64,000 nt of DNA from Hydractinia symbiolongicarpus. Lineage: Eukaryota > Cnidaria > Hydrozoa > Anthoathecata > Hydractiniidae. Location: positions 31,473,501 through 31,537,500 of the forward strand of contig NC_079881.1 of the NCBI RefSeq assembly GCF_029227915.1. The letters are read 5' to 3'. Position numbers and translations under genes: made by a program. The notes beneath the pieces were generated by a model. It saw only the letters and a program-made list of their open reading frames with translations. It was not told where the DNA came from and ran no database searches. Numbering within the stretch: position 1 is the first letter of the stretch; each line of letters opens with the position of its first letter. This document shows, in pieces, positions 23,840 to 38,200 of this stretch.

Positions 23840-26800
23840 GAAGCGCTACCACAGCGCCCAGTGCAATCGCTGAGTTCCGGCAATCCCGTCAAAATAAGAA
23901 GAATGTTATTTCTTGGATTCCAATTGTCTCATTTATCACATTTATCAGGTCACAGTCCAAAGTTAGTTCAATTAACTCCCACAGTCAATCGTTTCATTGT
24001 TAAAAGCGATGCAACCTAGTAATATCAGAAATATATTGCTAAACACATGTTGGTATGAATGGGTGACCCAACCGTTGTAACTCAAAAGAGCTGACACCGT
24101 TAAAAAGTCAATGAAATGTAGTTTTTGAAACTGTCGCTATTTTTTCAGCGCGCGATAATGGCTAGGATTGGTCTCGCAGTAAAAAATGACTTTTTTATCC
24201 TAAATTTTAATTGAAGCGCTACCACAGCGCCCAGTGTAATCGCTGAGTTCCGGCAATCTCGTCAAATTAAGAAGAATGTTATTTCTCGGAGACCAATTGT
24301 CTCCTTTATCACATTTATCAGGTGACAGTCCAAAGTTAGTTCTATTAAGTTCCACAATCAATCGTTTCATAGTTAAAGGCGATGCAACCTAGTAATATCA
24401 GAAAGATATCCCTAAATACATGTTGGTACGAGTATGTGACCCAACCGTTGTAACTCAAACGGGCCGACACCGTTAGAAAGTCAATGAAATGTAGTTTTTG
24501 AAACTGACGCTATTTCTTTGGCGCGCGATAACGGATAGGATTGGTCTCACAGTAAAGAATGACTTATTTATCTAACTTTTTAAATGAAGCGCTACGACAG
24601 CGCCCAGTGTAATCGCTGAGTTCTGGCAATCCCGTCAAAATAAGAAGAATGTTATTTCTTGGAGTCCAATTGTCTCATTTATCACATTTTCAAGATCACA
24701 GTCCATAATCAGTTCAATTAAGCACCACAGTAAAATGTTTCACTGTTAAAAGCCATACAACCTAGTAATACCGGAACAATAGCACGAAATACATGTTGGT
24801 ACAAATATGTAACTCAACCGTTGTAACTCAAACGTATTGATACTGTTAGAAAGACAATGAAATGTAGTTTTTGAAGCTGTCGCTATTTCTTCAGCGCGCG
24901 ATAACGGCTAGGATTGGTCCCACAGTAAAGAATGACTTATTTATCTAAATTCTTAAATGAAGCGCTACCACAGCGCCCAGTGTAATCGCTGAGTTCCGGC
25001 AATCATGTCAAATTGAAAAGAATGTTGTTTCTTGGAGTCCAATTTTATCATTTATCGCATTTATTAGATCACAATCCAAAGTTTGTTCAATTAATCCCAC
25101 AGTCAATCGTTTCATTGCTAAAAGCGATGCAGCCTAGTAATATCAAAACAAATATCGCTAAATACATGTTGGTACGAATATGTGACCCAACCAATGTAAC
25201 TCAAATGGACTGACACCGTTAGAAAGTCAATGAAATGTAGTTTTTGAAACTGACGCTATTTTTTTGGCGCGCGATAACGGATAGGATTGATCTCACAGTA
25301 AAGAATGACTTATTTATCTAACTTTTTAAATGAAGCGCTACCACAGCGCCCAGTGCAATCGCTGAGTTCCGGCAATCCCGTCAAAATAAGAAGAATGTTA
25401 TTTCTTGGATTCCAATTGTCTCATTTATCACATTTATCAGGTCACAGTCCAAAGTTAGTTCAATTAACTCCCACAGTCAATCGTTTCATTGTTAAAAGCA
25501 ATGCAACCTAGTAATATCAGAAATATATTGCTAAACACATGTTGGTATGAATGGGTGACCCAACCGTTGTAACTCAAAAGGGCTGACACCGTTAAAAAGT
25601 CAATGAAATGTAGTTTTTGAAACTGTCGCTATTTTTTCAGCGCTCAGCGCGCGATAATGGCTAGGATTGGTCTCGCAGTAAAAAATGACTTTTTTATCCT
25701 AAATTTTAATTGAAGCGCTACCACAGCGCCCAGTGTAATCGCTGAGTTCCGGCAATCTCGTCAAATTAAGAAGAATGTTATTTCTCGGAGACCAATTGTC
25801 TCCTTTATCACATTTATCAGGTGACAGTCCAAAGTTAGTTCTATTAAGTTCCACAATCAATCGTTTCATAGTTAAAGGCGATGCAACCTAGTAATATCAG
25901 AAAGATATCCCTAAATACATGTTGGTACGAGTATGTGACCCAACCGTTGTAACTCAAACGGGCTGACACCGTTAGAAAGTCAATGAAATGTAGTTTTTGA
26001 AACTGACGCTATTTCTTTGGCGCGCGATAACGGATAGGATTGGTCTCACAGTAAAGAATGACTTATTTATCTAACTTTTTAAATGAAGCGCTACGACAGC
26101 GCCCAGTGTAATCGCTGAGTTCTGGCAATCCCGTCAAAATAAGAAGAATGTTATTTCTTGGAGTCCAATTGTCTCATTTATCACATTTATTAGATCACAA
26201 TCCAAAGTTTGTTCAATTAATCCCACAGTCAATCGTTTCATTGCTAAAAGCGATGCAGCCTAGTAATATCAAAACAAATATCGCTAAATACATGTTGGTA
26301 CGAATATGTGACCCAACCATTTTAACTCAAACGGACTGACACCGTTAGAAAGTCAATGAAATGTAGTTTTTGAAACTGTCTCTCTTTCTTCAGCGCGCGC
26401 TAGCGGCTAGGATTGGTCCCACAGTAAAAAAATGACTTTTTTTAGCCTAATTCTTAAATAAAGCGCTACCACAGCGCCCAGTGTAATCGCTGAGTTCCGG
26501 CAATCATGTCAAATTGAAAAGAATGTTGTTTCTTGGAGTCCAATTTTATCATTTATCGCATTTATTAGATCACAATCCAAAGTTTGTTCAATTAAGTCCC
26601 ACAGTCAATCGTTTCATTGCTAAAAGCGATGCAGCCTAGTAATATCAAAACAAATATCGCTAAATACATGTTGGTACGAATATGTGACCCAACCATTTTA
26701 ACTCAAACGGACTGACACCGTTAGAAAGTCAATGAAATGTAGTTTTTGAAATTGTCTCTCTTTCTTCAGCGCGCGCTAACGGCTAGGATTGGTCCCACAG

Positions 26801-27956
26801 TAAAAAAATGACTTTTTTTAGCCTAATTCTTAAATAAAGCGCTACCACAGCGCCCAGTGTAATCGCTGAGTTCCGGCAATCACGTTAAATTAAGAAAAAT
26901 GTTATTTCTTGGAGACCTATTGTCTCCTTTATCACATTTATCAAGTGACAGTCCAAAGTTAGTTCAATTAAGTTGCACAGTCAAATGTTTCACTGTTAAA
27001 AGCCATACAACCTAGTAATATCGGAAAAATAGCACGAAATACAAGTTGGTACGAATATGTGACCCAACCATTGTAACTCAAACGGACTGACACCGTTAGA
27101 AAGTCAATGAAATGTAGTTTTTGAAACTGTCTCTCTTTCTTCAGCGCGCGCTAACGGCTGGGATTGGTCCCACAGTAAAAAAATGACTTTTTTTAGCCTA
27201 ATTCTTAAATGAAGCGCTACCACAGCGCCCAGTGTAATCGCTGAGTTCCGGCAATCACGTCAAATTAAGAAGAATTTTATTTCTTGTAGACCAATTGTCT
27301 CCTTTATCACATTTATCAAGTGACAGTCCAAAGTTAGTTCAATTAAGTTGCACAATCAATCGTTTCATAGTTAAAAGCGATGCAACCTAGTAATTTCAGA
27401 AAGATATCCCTAAATACATGTTGGTACGAGTATGTGACCCAACCGTTATAACTCAAACGGGCTGACACCGTTAGAAAGCCAATGAAATGTAGTTTTTGAA
27501 ACTGTCTCTCTTTCTTCAGCGCGCGCTATTGGCTAGGATTGGTCCCACAGTAAAAAAATGACTTTTTTTAGCCTAATTCTTAAATGAAGCGCTACCACAG
27601 CGCCCAGTGTAATCGCTGAGTTCCGGCAATCATGTCAAATTAGGAAGAATGTTATTTCTTGGAGTCCAATTGTCTCATTTTAACATTTATAACGTCACAG
27701 ACCATAATCATTTAATTAAGTCCCACATTCAATCGTTTCACTGTTAAAAGCCATACAACCTAGTAGTACCGGAAAAATATCGCTAAATACATGTCGGTAC
27801 GAATATGTGACGCAACCGTTGTAACTGAAGTGGATCGATACCGTTAGAAAGTCAATGAAATGTACTTTTTGAAACTTTCGCTATTTCTTCAGCGCGCGAT
27901 AACGGCTAGGATTGGTCTAACAGTAAAGAATGACTTATTTATCTAACTTTTTAAAT
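23840..27956 (+). repeat. Block V: E-D-A-C modules, first set
   Basis: Monomer starts and classes: 23840 E, 24213 D, 24586 A, 24959 C, 25332 E, 25712 D, 26085 A/C hybrid, 26460 C, 26836 D/A hybrid, 27211 D, 27586 B. E-D recurs at 1,492 bp (23840 to 25332). The A/C hybrid at 26085 switches from A (CCCGTCAAAATAAG) to C (ATTAGATCACAATCC) near 26184-26190. The C monomers at 24959 and 26460 share CATTTATCGCATTTATTAG. The E monomers carry CAGTGCAATCG, a substitution that removes a stop codon and creates the short open frames seen here; I do not regard these as genes. Confidence 0.9.
25637..25650 (+). repeat. 7-bp microduplication TCAGCGC x2
   Basis: The E monomer at 25332 reads TCAGCGCTCAGCGCGCG where its sister copies at 23840 and 28331 read TCAGCGCGCG. 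The two units are 25637-25643 and 25644-25650. The monomer is 380 bp long as a result. It looks like a private slippage event at the GC-rich core. Confidence 0.9.
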
Positions 27957-30900
27957 GAAGCGCTACGACAGCGCCCAGTGTAATCGCTGAGTTCCGGCAA
28001 TCATGTCAAATTGAAAAGAATGTTTTTTCTTGGAGTCCAATATTCTCATTTATCACATTTATTAGATCACAGTCCAAAGTTTGTTCAATTAAGTCCCACA
28101 GTCAATCGTTTCATTGCTAAAAGCGATGCAGCCTAGTAATATCAAAACAAATATCGCTAAATACATGTTGGTACGAATATGTGACCCAACCAATGTAACT
28201 CAAATGGACTGACACCGTTAGAAAGTCAATGAAATGTAGTTTTTGAAACTGACGCTATTTTTTTGGCGCGCGATAACGGATAGGATTGATCTCACAGTAA
28301 AGAATGACTTATTTATCTAACTTTTTAAATGAAGCGCTACCACAGCGCCCAGTGCAATCGCTGAGTTCCGGCAATCCCGTCAAAATAAGAAGAATGTTAT
28401 TTCTTGGATTCCAATTGTCTCATTTATCACATTTATCAGGTCACAGTCCAAAGTTAGTTCAATTAACTCCCACAGTCAATCGTTTCATTGTTAAAAGCGA
28501 TGCAACCTAGTAATATCAGAAATATATTGCTAAACACATGTTGGTATGAATGGGTGACCCAACCGTTGTAACTCAAAAGGGCTGACACCGTTAAAAAGTC
28601 AATGAAATGTAGTTTTTGAAACTGTCGCTATTTTTTCAGCGCGCGATAATGGCTAGGATTGGTCTCGCAGTAAAAAATGACTTTTTTATCCTAAATTTTA
28701 ATTGAAGCGCTACCACAGCGCCCAGTGTAATCGCTGAGTTCCGGCAATCTCGTCAAATTAAGAAGAATGTTATTTCTCGGAGACCAATTGTCTCCTTTAT
28801 CACATTTATCAGGTGACAGTCCAAAGTTAGTTCTATTAAGTTCCACAATCAATCGTTTCATAGTTAAAGGCGATGCAAACTAGTAATATCAGAAAGATAT
28901 CCCTAAATACATGTTGGTACGAGTATGTGACCCAACCGTTGTAACTCAAACGGGCTGACACCGTTAGAAAGTCAATGAAATGTAGTTTTTGAAACTGACG
29001 CTATTTCTTTGGCGCGCGATAACGGATAGGATTGGTCTCACAGTAAAGAATGACTTATTTATCTAACTTTTTAAATGAAGCGCTACGACAGCGCCCAGTG
29101 TAATCGCTGAGTTCTGGCAATCCCGTCAAAATAAGAAGAATGTTATTTCTTGGAGTCCAATTGTCTCATTTATCACATTTTCAAGATCACAGTCCATAAT
29201 CAGTTCAATTAAGCACCACAGTAAAATGTTTCACTGTTAAAAGCCATACAACCTAGTAATACCGGAACAATAGCACGAAATACATGTTGGTACAAATATG
29301 TAACTCAACCGTTGTAACTCAAACGTATTGATACTGTTAGAAAGACAATGAAATGTAGTTTTTGAAGCTGTCGCTATTTCTTCAGCGCGCGATAACGGCT
29401 AGGATTGGTCCCACAGTAAAGAATGACTTATTTATCTAAATTCTTAAATGAAGCGCTACCACAGCGCCCAGTGTAATCGCTGAGTTCCGGCAATCATGTC
29501 AAATTGAAAAGAATGTTGTTTCTTGGAGTCCAATTTTATCATTTATCGCATTTATTAGATCACAATCCAAAGTTTGTTCAATTAATCCCACAGTCAATCG
29601 TTTCATTGCTAAAAGCGATGCAGCCTAGTAATATCAAAACAAATATCGCTAAATACATGTTGGTACGAATATGTGACCCAACCATTTTAACTCAAACGGA
29701 CTGACACCGTTAGAAAGTCAATGAAATGTAGTTTTTGAAACTGTCTCTCTTTCTTCAGCGCGCGCTAACGGCTAGGATTGGTCCCACAGTAAAAAAATGA
29801 CTTTTTTTAGCCTAATTCTTAAATAAAGCGCTACCACAGCGCCCAGTGTAATCGCTGAGTTCCGGCAATCATGTCAAATTGAAAAGAATGTTGTTTCTTG
29901 GAGTCCAATTTTATCATTTATCGCATTTATTAGATCACAATCCAAAGTTTGTTCAATTAAGTCCCACAGTCAATCGTTTCATTGCTAAAAGCGATGCAGC
30001 CTAGTAATATCAAAACAAATATCGCTAAATACATGTTGGTACGAATATGTGACCCAACCATTTTAACTCAAACGGACTGACACCGTTAGAAAGTCAATGA
30101 AATGTAGTTTTTGAAATTGTCTCTCTTTCTTCAGCGCGCGCTAACGGCTAGGATTGGTCCCACAGTAAAAAAATGACTTTTTTTAGCCTAATTCTTAAAT
30201 AAAGCGCTACCACAGCGCCCAGTGTAATCGCTGAGTTCCGGCAATCACGTTAAATTAAGAAAAATGTTATTTCTTGGAGACCTATTGTCTCCTTTATCAC
30301 ATTTATCAAGTGACAGTCCAAAGTTAGTTCAATTAAGTTGCACAGTCAAATGTTTCACTGTTAAAAGCCATACAACCTAGTAATACCGGAAAAATAGCAC
30401 GAAATACAAGTTGGTACGAATATGTGACCCAACCATTGTAACTCAAACGGACTGACACCGTTAGAAAGTCAATGAAATGTAGTTTTTGAAACTGTCTCTC
30501 TTTCTTCAGCGCGCGCTAACGGCTGGGATTGGTCCCACAGTAAAAAAATGACTTTTTTTAGCCTAATTCTTAAATGAAGCGCTACCACAGCGCCCAGTGT
30601 AATCGCTGAGTTCCGGCAATCACGTCAAATTAAGAAGAATTTTATTTCTTGGAGACCAATTGTCTCCTTTATCACATTTATCAAGTGACAGTCCAAAGTT
30701 AGTTCAATTAAGTTGCACAATCAATCGTTTCATAGTTAAAAGCGATGCAACCTAGTAATTTCAGAAAGATATCCCTAAATACATGTTGGTACGAGTATGT
30801 GACCCAACCGTTATAACTCAAACGGGCTGACACCGTTAGAAAGCCAATGAAATGTAGTTTTTGAAACTGTCTCTCTTTCTTCAGCGCGCGCTAACGGCTA

Positions 30901-31697
30901 GGATTGGTCCCACAGTAAAAAAATGACTTTTTTAAGCCTAATTCTTAAAATGAAGCGCTACCACAGCGCCCAGTGTAATCGCTGAGTTCCGGCAATCATG
31001 TCAAATTAGGAAGAATGTTATTTCTTGGAGTCCAATTGTCTCATTTTAACATTTATAACGTCACAGACCATAATCATTTAATTAAGTCCCACATTCAATC
31101 GTTTCACTGTTAAAAGCCATACAACCTAGTAGTACCGGAAAAATATCGCTAAATACATGTCGGTACGAATATGTGACGCAACCGTTGTAACTGAAGTGGA
31201 TTGATACCGTTAGAAAGTCAATGAAATGTACTTTTTGAAACTTTCGCTATTTCTTCAGCGCGCGATAACGGCTAGGATTGGTCCCACTGTAAAGAATGAC
31301 TCATTTATCTAAATTCTTAAATGAAGCGCTACCACAGCGCCCAGTGTAATCGCTGAGTTCCGGCAATCATGTCAAATTAAAAAGAATGTTATTTCTTGGA
31401 GTCCACTTGTCTCACTTATAACATTTTCAAGATCACAGTCCATAATCAGTTCAATTAAGTACCACAGTCAATTGTTTCACTGTTAAAAGCAATACAACCT
31501 AGTAATACCGGAAAAATAGCACGAAATACATGTTGGTACGAATATGTGACCCAACCATTTTAACTCAAACGGACTGACACCGTTAGAAAGTCAATGAAAT
31601 GTAGTTTTTGAAATTGTCTCTCTTTCTTCAGCGCGCGCTAACGGCTAGGATTGGTCCCACAGTAAAAAAATGACTTTTTTTAGCCTAATTCTTAAAT
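27957..31697 (+). repeat. Block V: second set, 4,491-bp and 3,365-bp recurrences
   Basis: Monomer starts and classes: 27957 C, 28331 E, 28704 D, 29077 A, 29450 C, 29825 C, 30201 D/A, 30576 D, 30952 B, 31323 A. The run 27957-29450 repeats 23466-24959 at a constant offset of 4,491 bp (12 monomers). The run 29825-30952 repeats 26460-27586 at 3,365-3,366 bp (nine monomers). The change of offset places a breakpoint around the two neighbouring C monomers at 29450 and 29825. The start of 27957 is itself a join: the B-type tail of 27586 passes into a D-type tail (GTCTAACAGTAAAG, CTACGACAGCGCC). Confidence 0.9.
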
Positions 31698-34600
31698 AAA
31701 GCGCTACCACAGCGCCCAGTGTAATCGCTGAGTTCCGGCAATCACGTTAAATTAAGAAAAATGTTATTTCTTGGAGACCTATTGTCTCCTTTATCACATT
31801 TATCAAGTGACAGTCCAAAGTTAGTTCAATTAAGTTGCACAGTCAAATGTTTCACTGTTAAAAGCCATACAACCTAGTAATACCGGAAAAATAGCACGAA
31901 ATACAAGTTGGTACGAATATGTGACCCAACCATTGTAACTCAAACGGACTGACACCGTTAGAAAGTCAATGAAATGTAGTTTTTGAAACTGTCTCTCTTT
32001 CTTCAGCGCGCGCTAACGGCTGGGATTGGTCCCACAGTAAAAAAATGACTTTTTTTAGCCTAATTCTTAAATGAAGCGCTACCACAGCGCCCAGTGTAAT
32101 CGCTGAGTTCCGGCAATCACGTCAAATTAAGAAGAATTTTATTTCTTGGACACCAATTGTCTCCTTTATCACATTTATCAAGTGACAGTCCAAAGTTAGT
32201 TCAATTAAGTTGCACAATCAATCGTTTCATAGTTAAAAGCGATGCAACCTAGTAATTTCAGAAAGATATCCCTAAATACATGTTGGTACGAGTATGTGAC
32301 CCAACCGTTATAACTCAAACGGGCTGACACCGTTAGAAAGCCAATGAAATGTAGTTTTTGAAACTGTCTCTCTTTCTTCAGCGCGCGCTAACGGCTAGGA
32401 TTGGTCCCACAGTAAAAAAATGACTTTTTTTAGCCTAATTCTTAAATGAAGCGCTACCACAGCGCCCAGTGTAATCGCTGAGTTCCGGCAATCATGTCAA
32501 ATTAGGAAGAATGTTATTTCTTGGAGTCCAATTGTCTCATTTTAACATTTATAACGTCACAGACCATAATCATTTAATTAAGTCCCACATTCAATCGTTT
32601 CACTGTTAAAAGCCATACAACCTAGTAGTACCGGAAAAATATCGCTAAATACATGTCGGTACGAATATGTGACGCAACCGTTGTAACTGAAGTGAATTGA
32701 TACCGTTAGAAAGTCAATGAAATGTACTTTTTGAAACTTTCGCTATTTCTTCAGCGCGCGATAACGGCTAGGATTGGTCCCACTGTAAAGAATGACTCAT
32801 TTATCTAAATTCTTAAATGAAGCGCTACCACAGCGCCCAGTGTAATCGCTGAGTTCCGGCAATCATGTCAAATTAAAAAGAATGTTATTTCTTGGAGTCC
32901 ACTTGTCTCACTTATAACATTTTCAAGATCACAGTCCATAATCAGTTCAATTAAGTACCACAGTCAATTGTTTCACTGTTAAAAGCAATACAACCTAGTA
33001 ATACCGGAAAAATAGCACGAAATACATGTTGGTACGAATATGTAACTCAACCGTTGTAACTCAAACGTATTGATACTGTTAGAAAGACAATGAAATGTAG
33101 TTTTCGAAGCTGTCGCTATTTCTTCAGCGCGCGATAACGGCTAGGATTGGTCCCACAGTAAAAAATGACTTATGTATCTAAATTCTTAAATAAAGCGCTA
33201 CTACAGCGCCCAGTGTAATCGCTGATTTCGGGCAATCATGTCAAATTGAGGAGAATGTTGTTTCTTGGAGTCCAATTTTCTCATTTATCACATTTATCAG
33301 GTGACAGTCCAAAGTTAGTTCAATTAAGTCCCACATTCAATCGTTTCACTGTTAAAAGCCATACAACCTAGTAGTACCGGAAAAATATCGCTAAATACAT
33401 GTTGGTACGAGTATGTAACTCAACCGTTGTAACTCAAACGTATTGATTCTGTTAGAAAGACAAAGAAATGTAGTTTTTGAAGCTGTCGCTATTTCTTCAC
33501 CGCGCGATAACGGCTAGGATTGGTCCCACAGTAAAGAAGGACTTATGTATCTAAATTCTTAAATGAAGCGCTACCACAGCGCCCAGTGTAATCGCTGAGT
33601 TCCGGCAATCATGTCAAATTAAAAAGAATGTTATTTCTTGGAGTCCACTTGTCTCACTTATAACATTTTCAAGATCACAGTCCATAATCAGTTCAATTAA
33701 GTACCACAGTCAATTGTTTCACTGTTAAAAGCCATACAACCTAGTAATACCGGAAAAATAGCACGAAATACATGTTGGTACGATTATGTAACTCAACCGT
33801 TGTAACTCAAACGTATTGATACTGTTAGAAAGACAATGAAATGTAGTTTTTGAAGCTGTGGCTATTTCTTCAGCGCGCGATAACGGCTAGGATTGGTCCC
33901 GCAGTAAAAAATGACTTTTTTATCCTTATTTTTAATTGAAGCGCTCCCACAGCCCCCAGTGTAATTGCTGAGATTCGGCAATCATGTCAAATTAGGAAGA
34001 ATGTTATTTCTTGGAGACCAATTGTCTCTTTTATCACATTTATCAAGTGACAGTCCAAAGTTAGTTCAATAAAGTTGCACAATCAATCGTTTCATAGTTA
34101 AAAGCGATGCAACCTAGTAATATCAGAAAGATAACCCTAAATACATGTTGGTACGAGTATGTGACCCAACCGTTATAACCCAAACGGGCTGACACCGTTA
34201 GAAAGTCAATGAAATGTAGTTTTTGAAACTGACGCTATTTCTTTGGCGCGCGATAACGGATAGGATTGGTCTCACAGTAAAGAATGACTTATTTATCTAA
34301 CTTTTTAAATAAAGCGCTACCACAACGCCCAGTGTAATCGCTGAGTTCCGGCAATCCCGTCAAAATAAGAAGAATGTTATTTCTTGGAGTCCAATTGTCT
34401 CATTTATCACATTTATCAGGTCACAGTCCAAAGTTAGTTCAATTAACTCCCACAGTCAATCGTTTCATTATTAAAGCGATGCAACTTAGTAATATCAGAA
34501 AAATATTGCTAAACACATGTTGGTATGAATGGGTGACCCAACCGTTGTAACTCAAAAGGGCTGACACCGTTAAAAAGTCAACGAAATGTAGTTTTTGAAA

Positions 34601-35054
34601 CTGTCGCTATTTCTTCAGCGCGCGATAACGGCTAGGATTGGTCCCGCAGTAAAAAATGACTTTTTTATCCTAATTTTTAATTGAAGCGCTCCCACAGCGC
34701 CCAGTGTAATGGCTGAGATTCGGCAATCATGTCAAATTAGGAAGAATGTTATTTCTTGGAGTCCAATTGTCTCATTTTAACATTTATAACGTCACAGACC
34801 ATAATCATTTTAATTAAGTCCCACATTCAATCGTTTCACTGTTAAAAGCCATACAACCTAGTAGTACCGGAAAAATATCGCTAAATACATGTTGGTACGA
34901 ATATGTGACGCAACCGTTGTAACTGAAGTGGATTGATACCGTTAGAAAGTCAATGAAATGTAATTTTTGAAACTTTCGCTATTTCTTCAGCGCGCGATAA
35001 AGGCTAGGATTGGTCCCACAGTAAAGAATGACTCATTTATCTAAATTCTTAAAT
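31698..35054 (+). repeat. Block V: third set and transition
   Basis: Monomer starts and classes: 31698 D/A, 32073 D, 32448 B, 32819 A, 33192 C/D/B mosaic, 33565 A, 33938 D, 34311 E, 34683 B. The first four repeat 30201-31323 at 1,496-1,497 bp, sharing CATGTCGGTACG in B and TAAAAGCAATACAACC in A. The mosaic at 33192 begins as C (ATTGAGGAGAATG), continues as D (CAGGTGACAGTCC) and ends its middle as B (CCCACATTCAATCG, AGTAGTACCGG). From 33938 the starts carry GCGCTCCCACAGC and GAGATTCGGC, states also seen at 34683, 42896, 46257, 47751 and 60443. Confidence 0.87.
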
Positions 35055-35281
35055 GAAGCGCTACCACAGCGCCCAGTGTAATCGCTGAGTTCCGGCAATC
35101 ATGTCAAATTAAAAAGAATGTTACTTCTTGGAGTCCACTTGTCTCACTGATAACATTTTCAAGATCACAGTCCATAATCAGTTCAATTAAGTACCACAGT
35201 CAATTGTTTCACTGTTAAAAGCCATACAACCTAGTAATACCGGAAAAGTAGCACGAAATACATGTTGGTACGAATATGTAA

Positions 35282-38200
35282 CTCAACCGTTGTAACTCAA
35301 ACGTATTGATACTGTTAGAAAGACGATGAAATGTAGTTTTTGAAGCTGTCGCTATTTCTTCAGCGCGCGATAACGGCTAGGATTAGTCCCACAGTAAAGA
35401 ATTACTTATGTATCTAAATTCTTAAATGAAGCGCTACCACAGCGCCCAGTGTAATCGCTGAGTTCCGGCAATCATGTCAAATTGAGAAGAATGTTGTTTC
35501 TTGGAGTCCAATTTTCTCATTCATCACATTTATTAGATCACAGTCCAAAGTTTGTTCAATTAAGTCCCACATTCAATCGTTTCATTGCTAAAAGCGATGC
35601 AGCCTAGTAATATCAAAACAAATATCGCTAAATACATGTTGGTACGAATATGTGACCCAACCGTTGTAACTCAAACGGACTGACACCGTTAAAAAGTCAA
35701 TGAAATGTAGTTTTTAAAACTGTCTCTCTTTCTTCAGCGCGCGCTAACGGCTAGGATTGGTCCCACAGTAAAAAAATGACTTTTCTTTAGCCTAATTCTT
35801 AAATGAAGCGCTACCACAGCGCCCAGTGTAATCGCTGAGTTCCGGCAATCTCGTCAAATTAAGAAGAATGTTATTTCTCGGAGACCAATTGTCTCCTTTA
35901 TCACATTTATCAGGTGACAGTCCAAAGTTAGTTCAATTAAGTTCCACAATCAATCGTTTCATAGTTAAAAGCGATGCAACCTAGTAATATCAGAAAGATA
36001 TCCCTAAATACATGTTGGTACGAGTATGTGACCCAACCGTTGTAACTCAAACGGATTGATACTGTTAGAAAGACAATGAAATGTAGTTTTTGAAGCTGTC
36101 GCTATTTCTTCAGCGCGCGATAACGGCTAGGATTGGTCCCACAGTAAAGAATGACTTATGTATCTAAATTCTTAAATGAAGCGCTACCACAGCGCCCAGT
36201 GTAATCGCTGAGTTCCGGCAATCTCGTCAAATTAAGAAGAATGTTATTTCTCGGAGACCAGTTGTCTCCTTTATCACATTTATCAGGTGACAGTCCAAAG
36301 TTAGTTCAATTAAGTCCCACATTCAATCGTTTCACTGTTGAAAGCCATACAACCTAGTAGTACCGGAAAAATATCGCTAAATACATGTTGGTACGAATAT
36401 GTGACGCAACCGTCGTAACTGAAGTGGATTGATACCGTTAGAAAGTCAATGAAATGTACTTTTTGAAACTTTCGTTATTTCTTCAGCGCGCGATAACGGC
36501 TAGGATTGGTCCCACAGTAAAGAATGACTCATTTATCTCAATTCTTAAATGAAGCGCTACCACAGCGCCCAGTGTAATCGCTGAGTTCCGGCAATCATGT
36601 CAAATTAAAAAGAATGTTATTTCTTGGAGTCGACTTGTCTCACTTATAACATTTTCAAGATCACAGTCCATAATCAGTTCAATTAAGTACCACAGTCAAT
36701 TGCTTCACTGTTAAAAGCCATACAATCTAGTAATACCGGAAAAACAGCACGAAATACATGTTGGTACGAATATGTAACTCAACCGTTGTAACTCAAACGG
36801 ATTGATACTGTTAGAAAGTCAATGAAATGTAGTTTTTGAAGCTGTCGCTATTTCTTCAGCGCGCGATAACGGCTAGGATTGGTCCCACAGTAAAGAATGA
36901 CTTATGTATCTAAATTCTTAAATGAAGCGCTACCACAGCGCCCAGTGTAATCGCTGAGTTCCGGCAATCATGTCAAATTGAGAAAAATGTTGTTTCTTGG
37001 AGTCCAATTTTCTCATTTATAACATTTATTAGATCACAGTCCAAAGTTTGTTCAATTAAGTCCCACAGTCAATCGTTTCATTGCTAAAAGCGATGCAGCC
37101 TAGTAATATCAAAACAAATATCGCTAAATACATGTTGGCACGAATATGTGACCCAACCGTTGTAACTCAAACGGACTGACACCGTTAAAAAGTCAATGAA
37201 ATGTAGTTTTTGAAACTGTCTCTCTTTCTTCAGCGCGCTATAACGGCTAGGATTGGTCCCACAGTAAAAAAATGACTTTTTTTTAGCCTAATTCTTAAAT
37301 GAAGCGCTACCACAGCGCCCAGTGTAATCGCTGAGTTCCGGCAATCTCGTCAAATTAAGAAGAATGTTATTTCTCGGAGACCAATTGTCTCCTTTATCAC
37401 ATTTATCAGGTGACAGTCCAAAGTTAGTTCAATTAAGTCCCACATTAAATCGTTTCACTGTTAAAGGCCATACAACCTAGTAGTACCGGAAAATTATCGC
37501 TAAATACATGTTGGTACGAATATGTGACGCAACCGTTGTAACTAAAGTGGATTGATACCGTTAGAAAGTCAATGAAATGTACTTTTTGAAACTTTCGCTA
37601 TTTCTTCAGCGCGCGATAACGGCTAGGATTGGTCCCACAGTAAAGAATGACTCATTTATCTATCTTTTTAAATGAAGCGCTACGACAGCGCCCAGTGTAA
37701 TCGCTGAGTTCCGGCAATCCCGTCAAATTAAGAAGAATGTTATATCTTGTAGTCCAATTGTCTCATTTATACCATTTTCAAGATCACAGTCCATAATCAG
37801 TTCAATTAAGTACCACAGTCAAATGTTTCACTGTTAAAAGCCATACAACCTAGTAATACCGGAAAAATAGCACGAAATACATGTTGGTACGAATATGTAA
37901 CTCCACCGTTGTAACTCAAACGTATTGATACTGTTAGAAAGACAATGAAATGTAGTTTTTGAAGCTGTCGCTATTTCTTCAGTGCGCGATAACGGCTAGG
38001 ATTGGTCCCACAGTAAGGAATGACTTATTTATCTAAATTCTTAAATGAAGCGATACCACAGTGTAATGGCTGAGTTCCGGCAATCATGTCAAATTGAGAA
38101 GAATGTTGTTTCTTGGAGTCCAATTTTCTCATTTATCACATTTATTAGATCACAGTCCAAAGTTTGTTCAATTAAGTCCCACAGTTAATCGTTTCATTGC

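Noticed and set aside
23813-24019. Plus-strand open frames of 62-72 codons (also at 25013, 25305, 26148, 28304, 29504, 48842, 50050, 51525, 55650, 56773)
   Set aside because: They lie wholly within satellite monomers. In the frames at 23813, 25305 and 28304 a single T-to-C change turns the usual GTG TAA into GTG CAA, removing a stop. Since 373 is not a multiple of 3, no frame can pass through successive typical monomers. There is no coding context.
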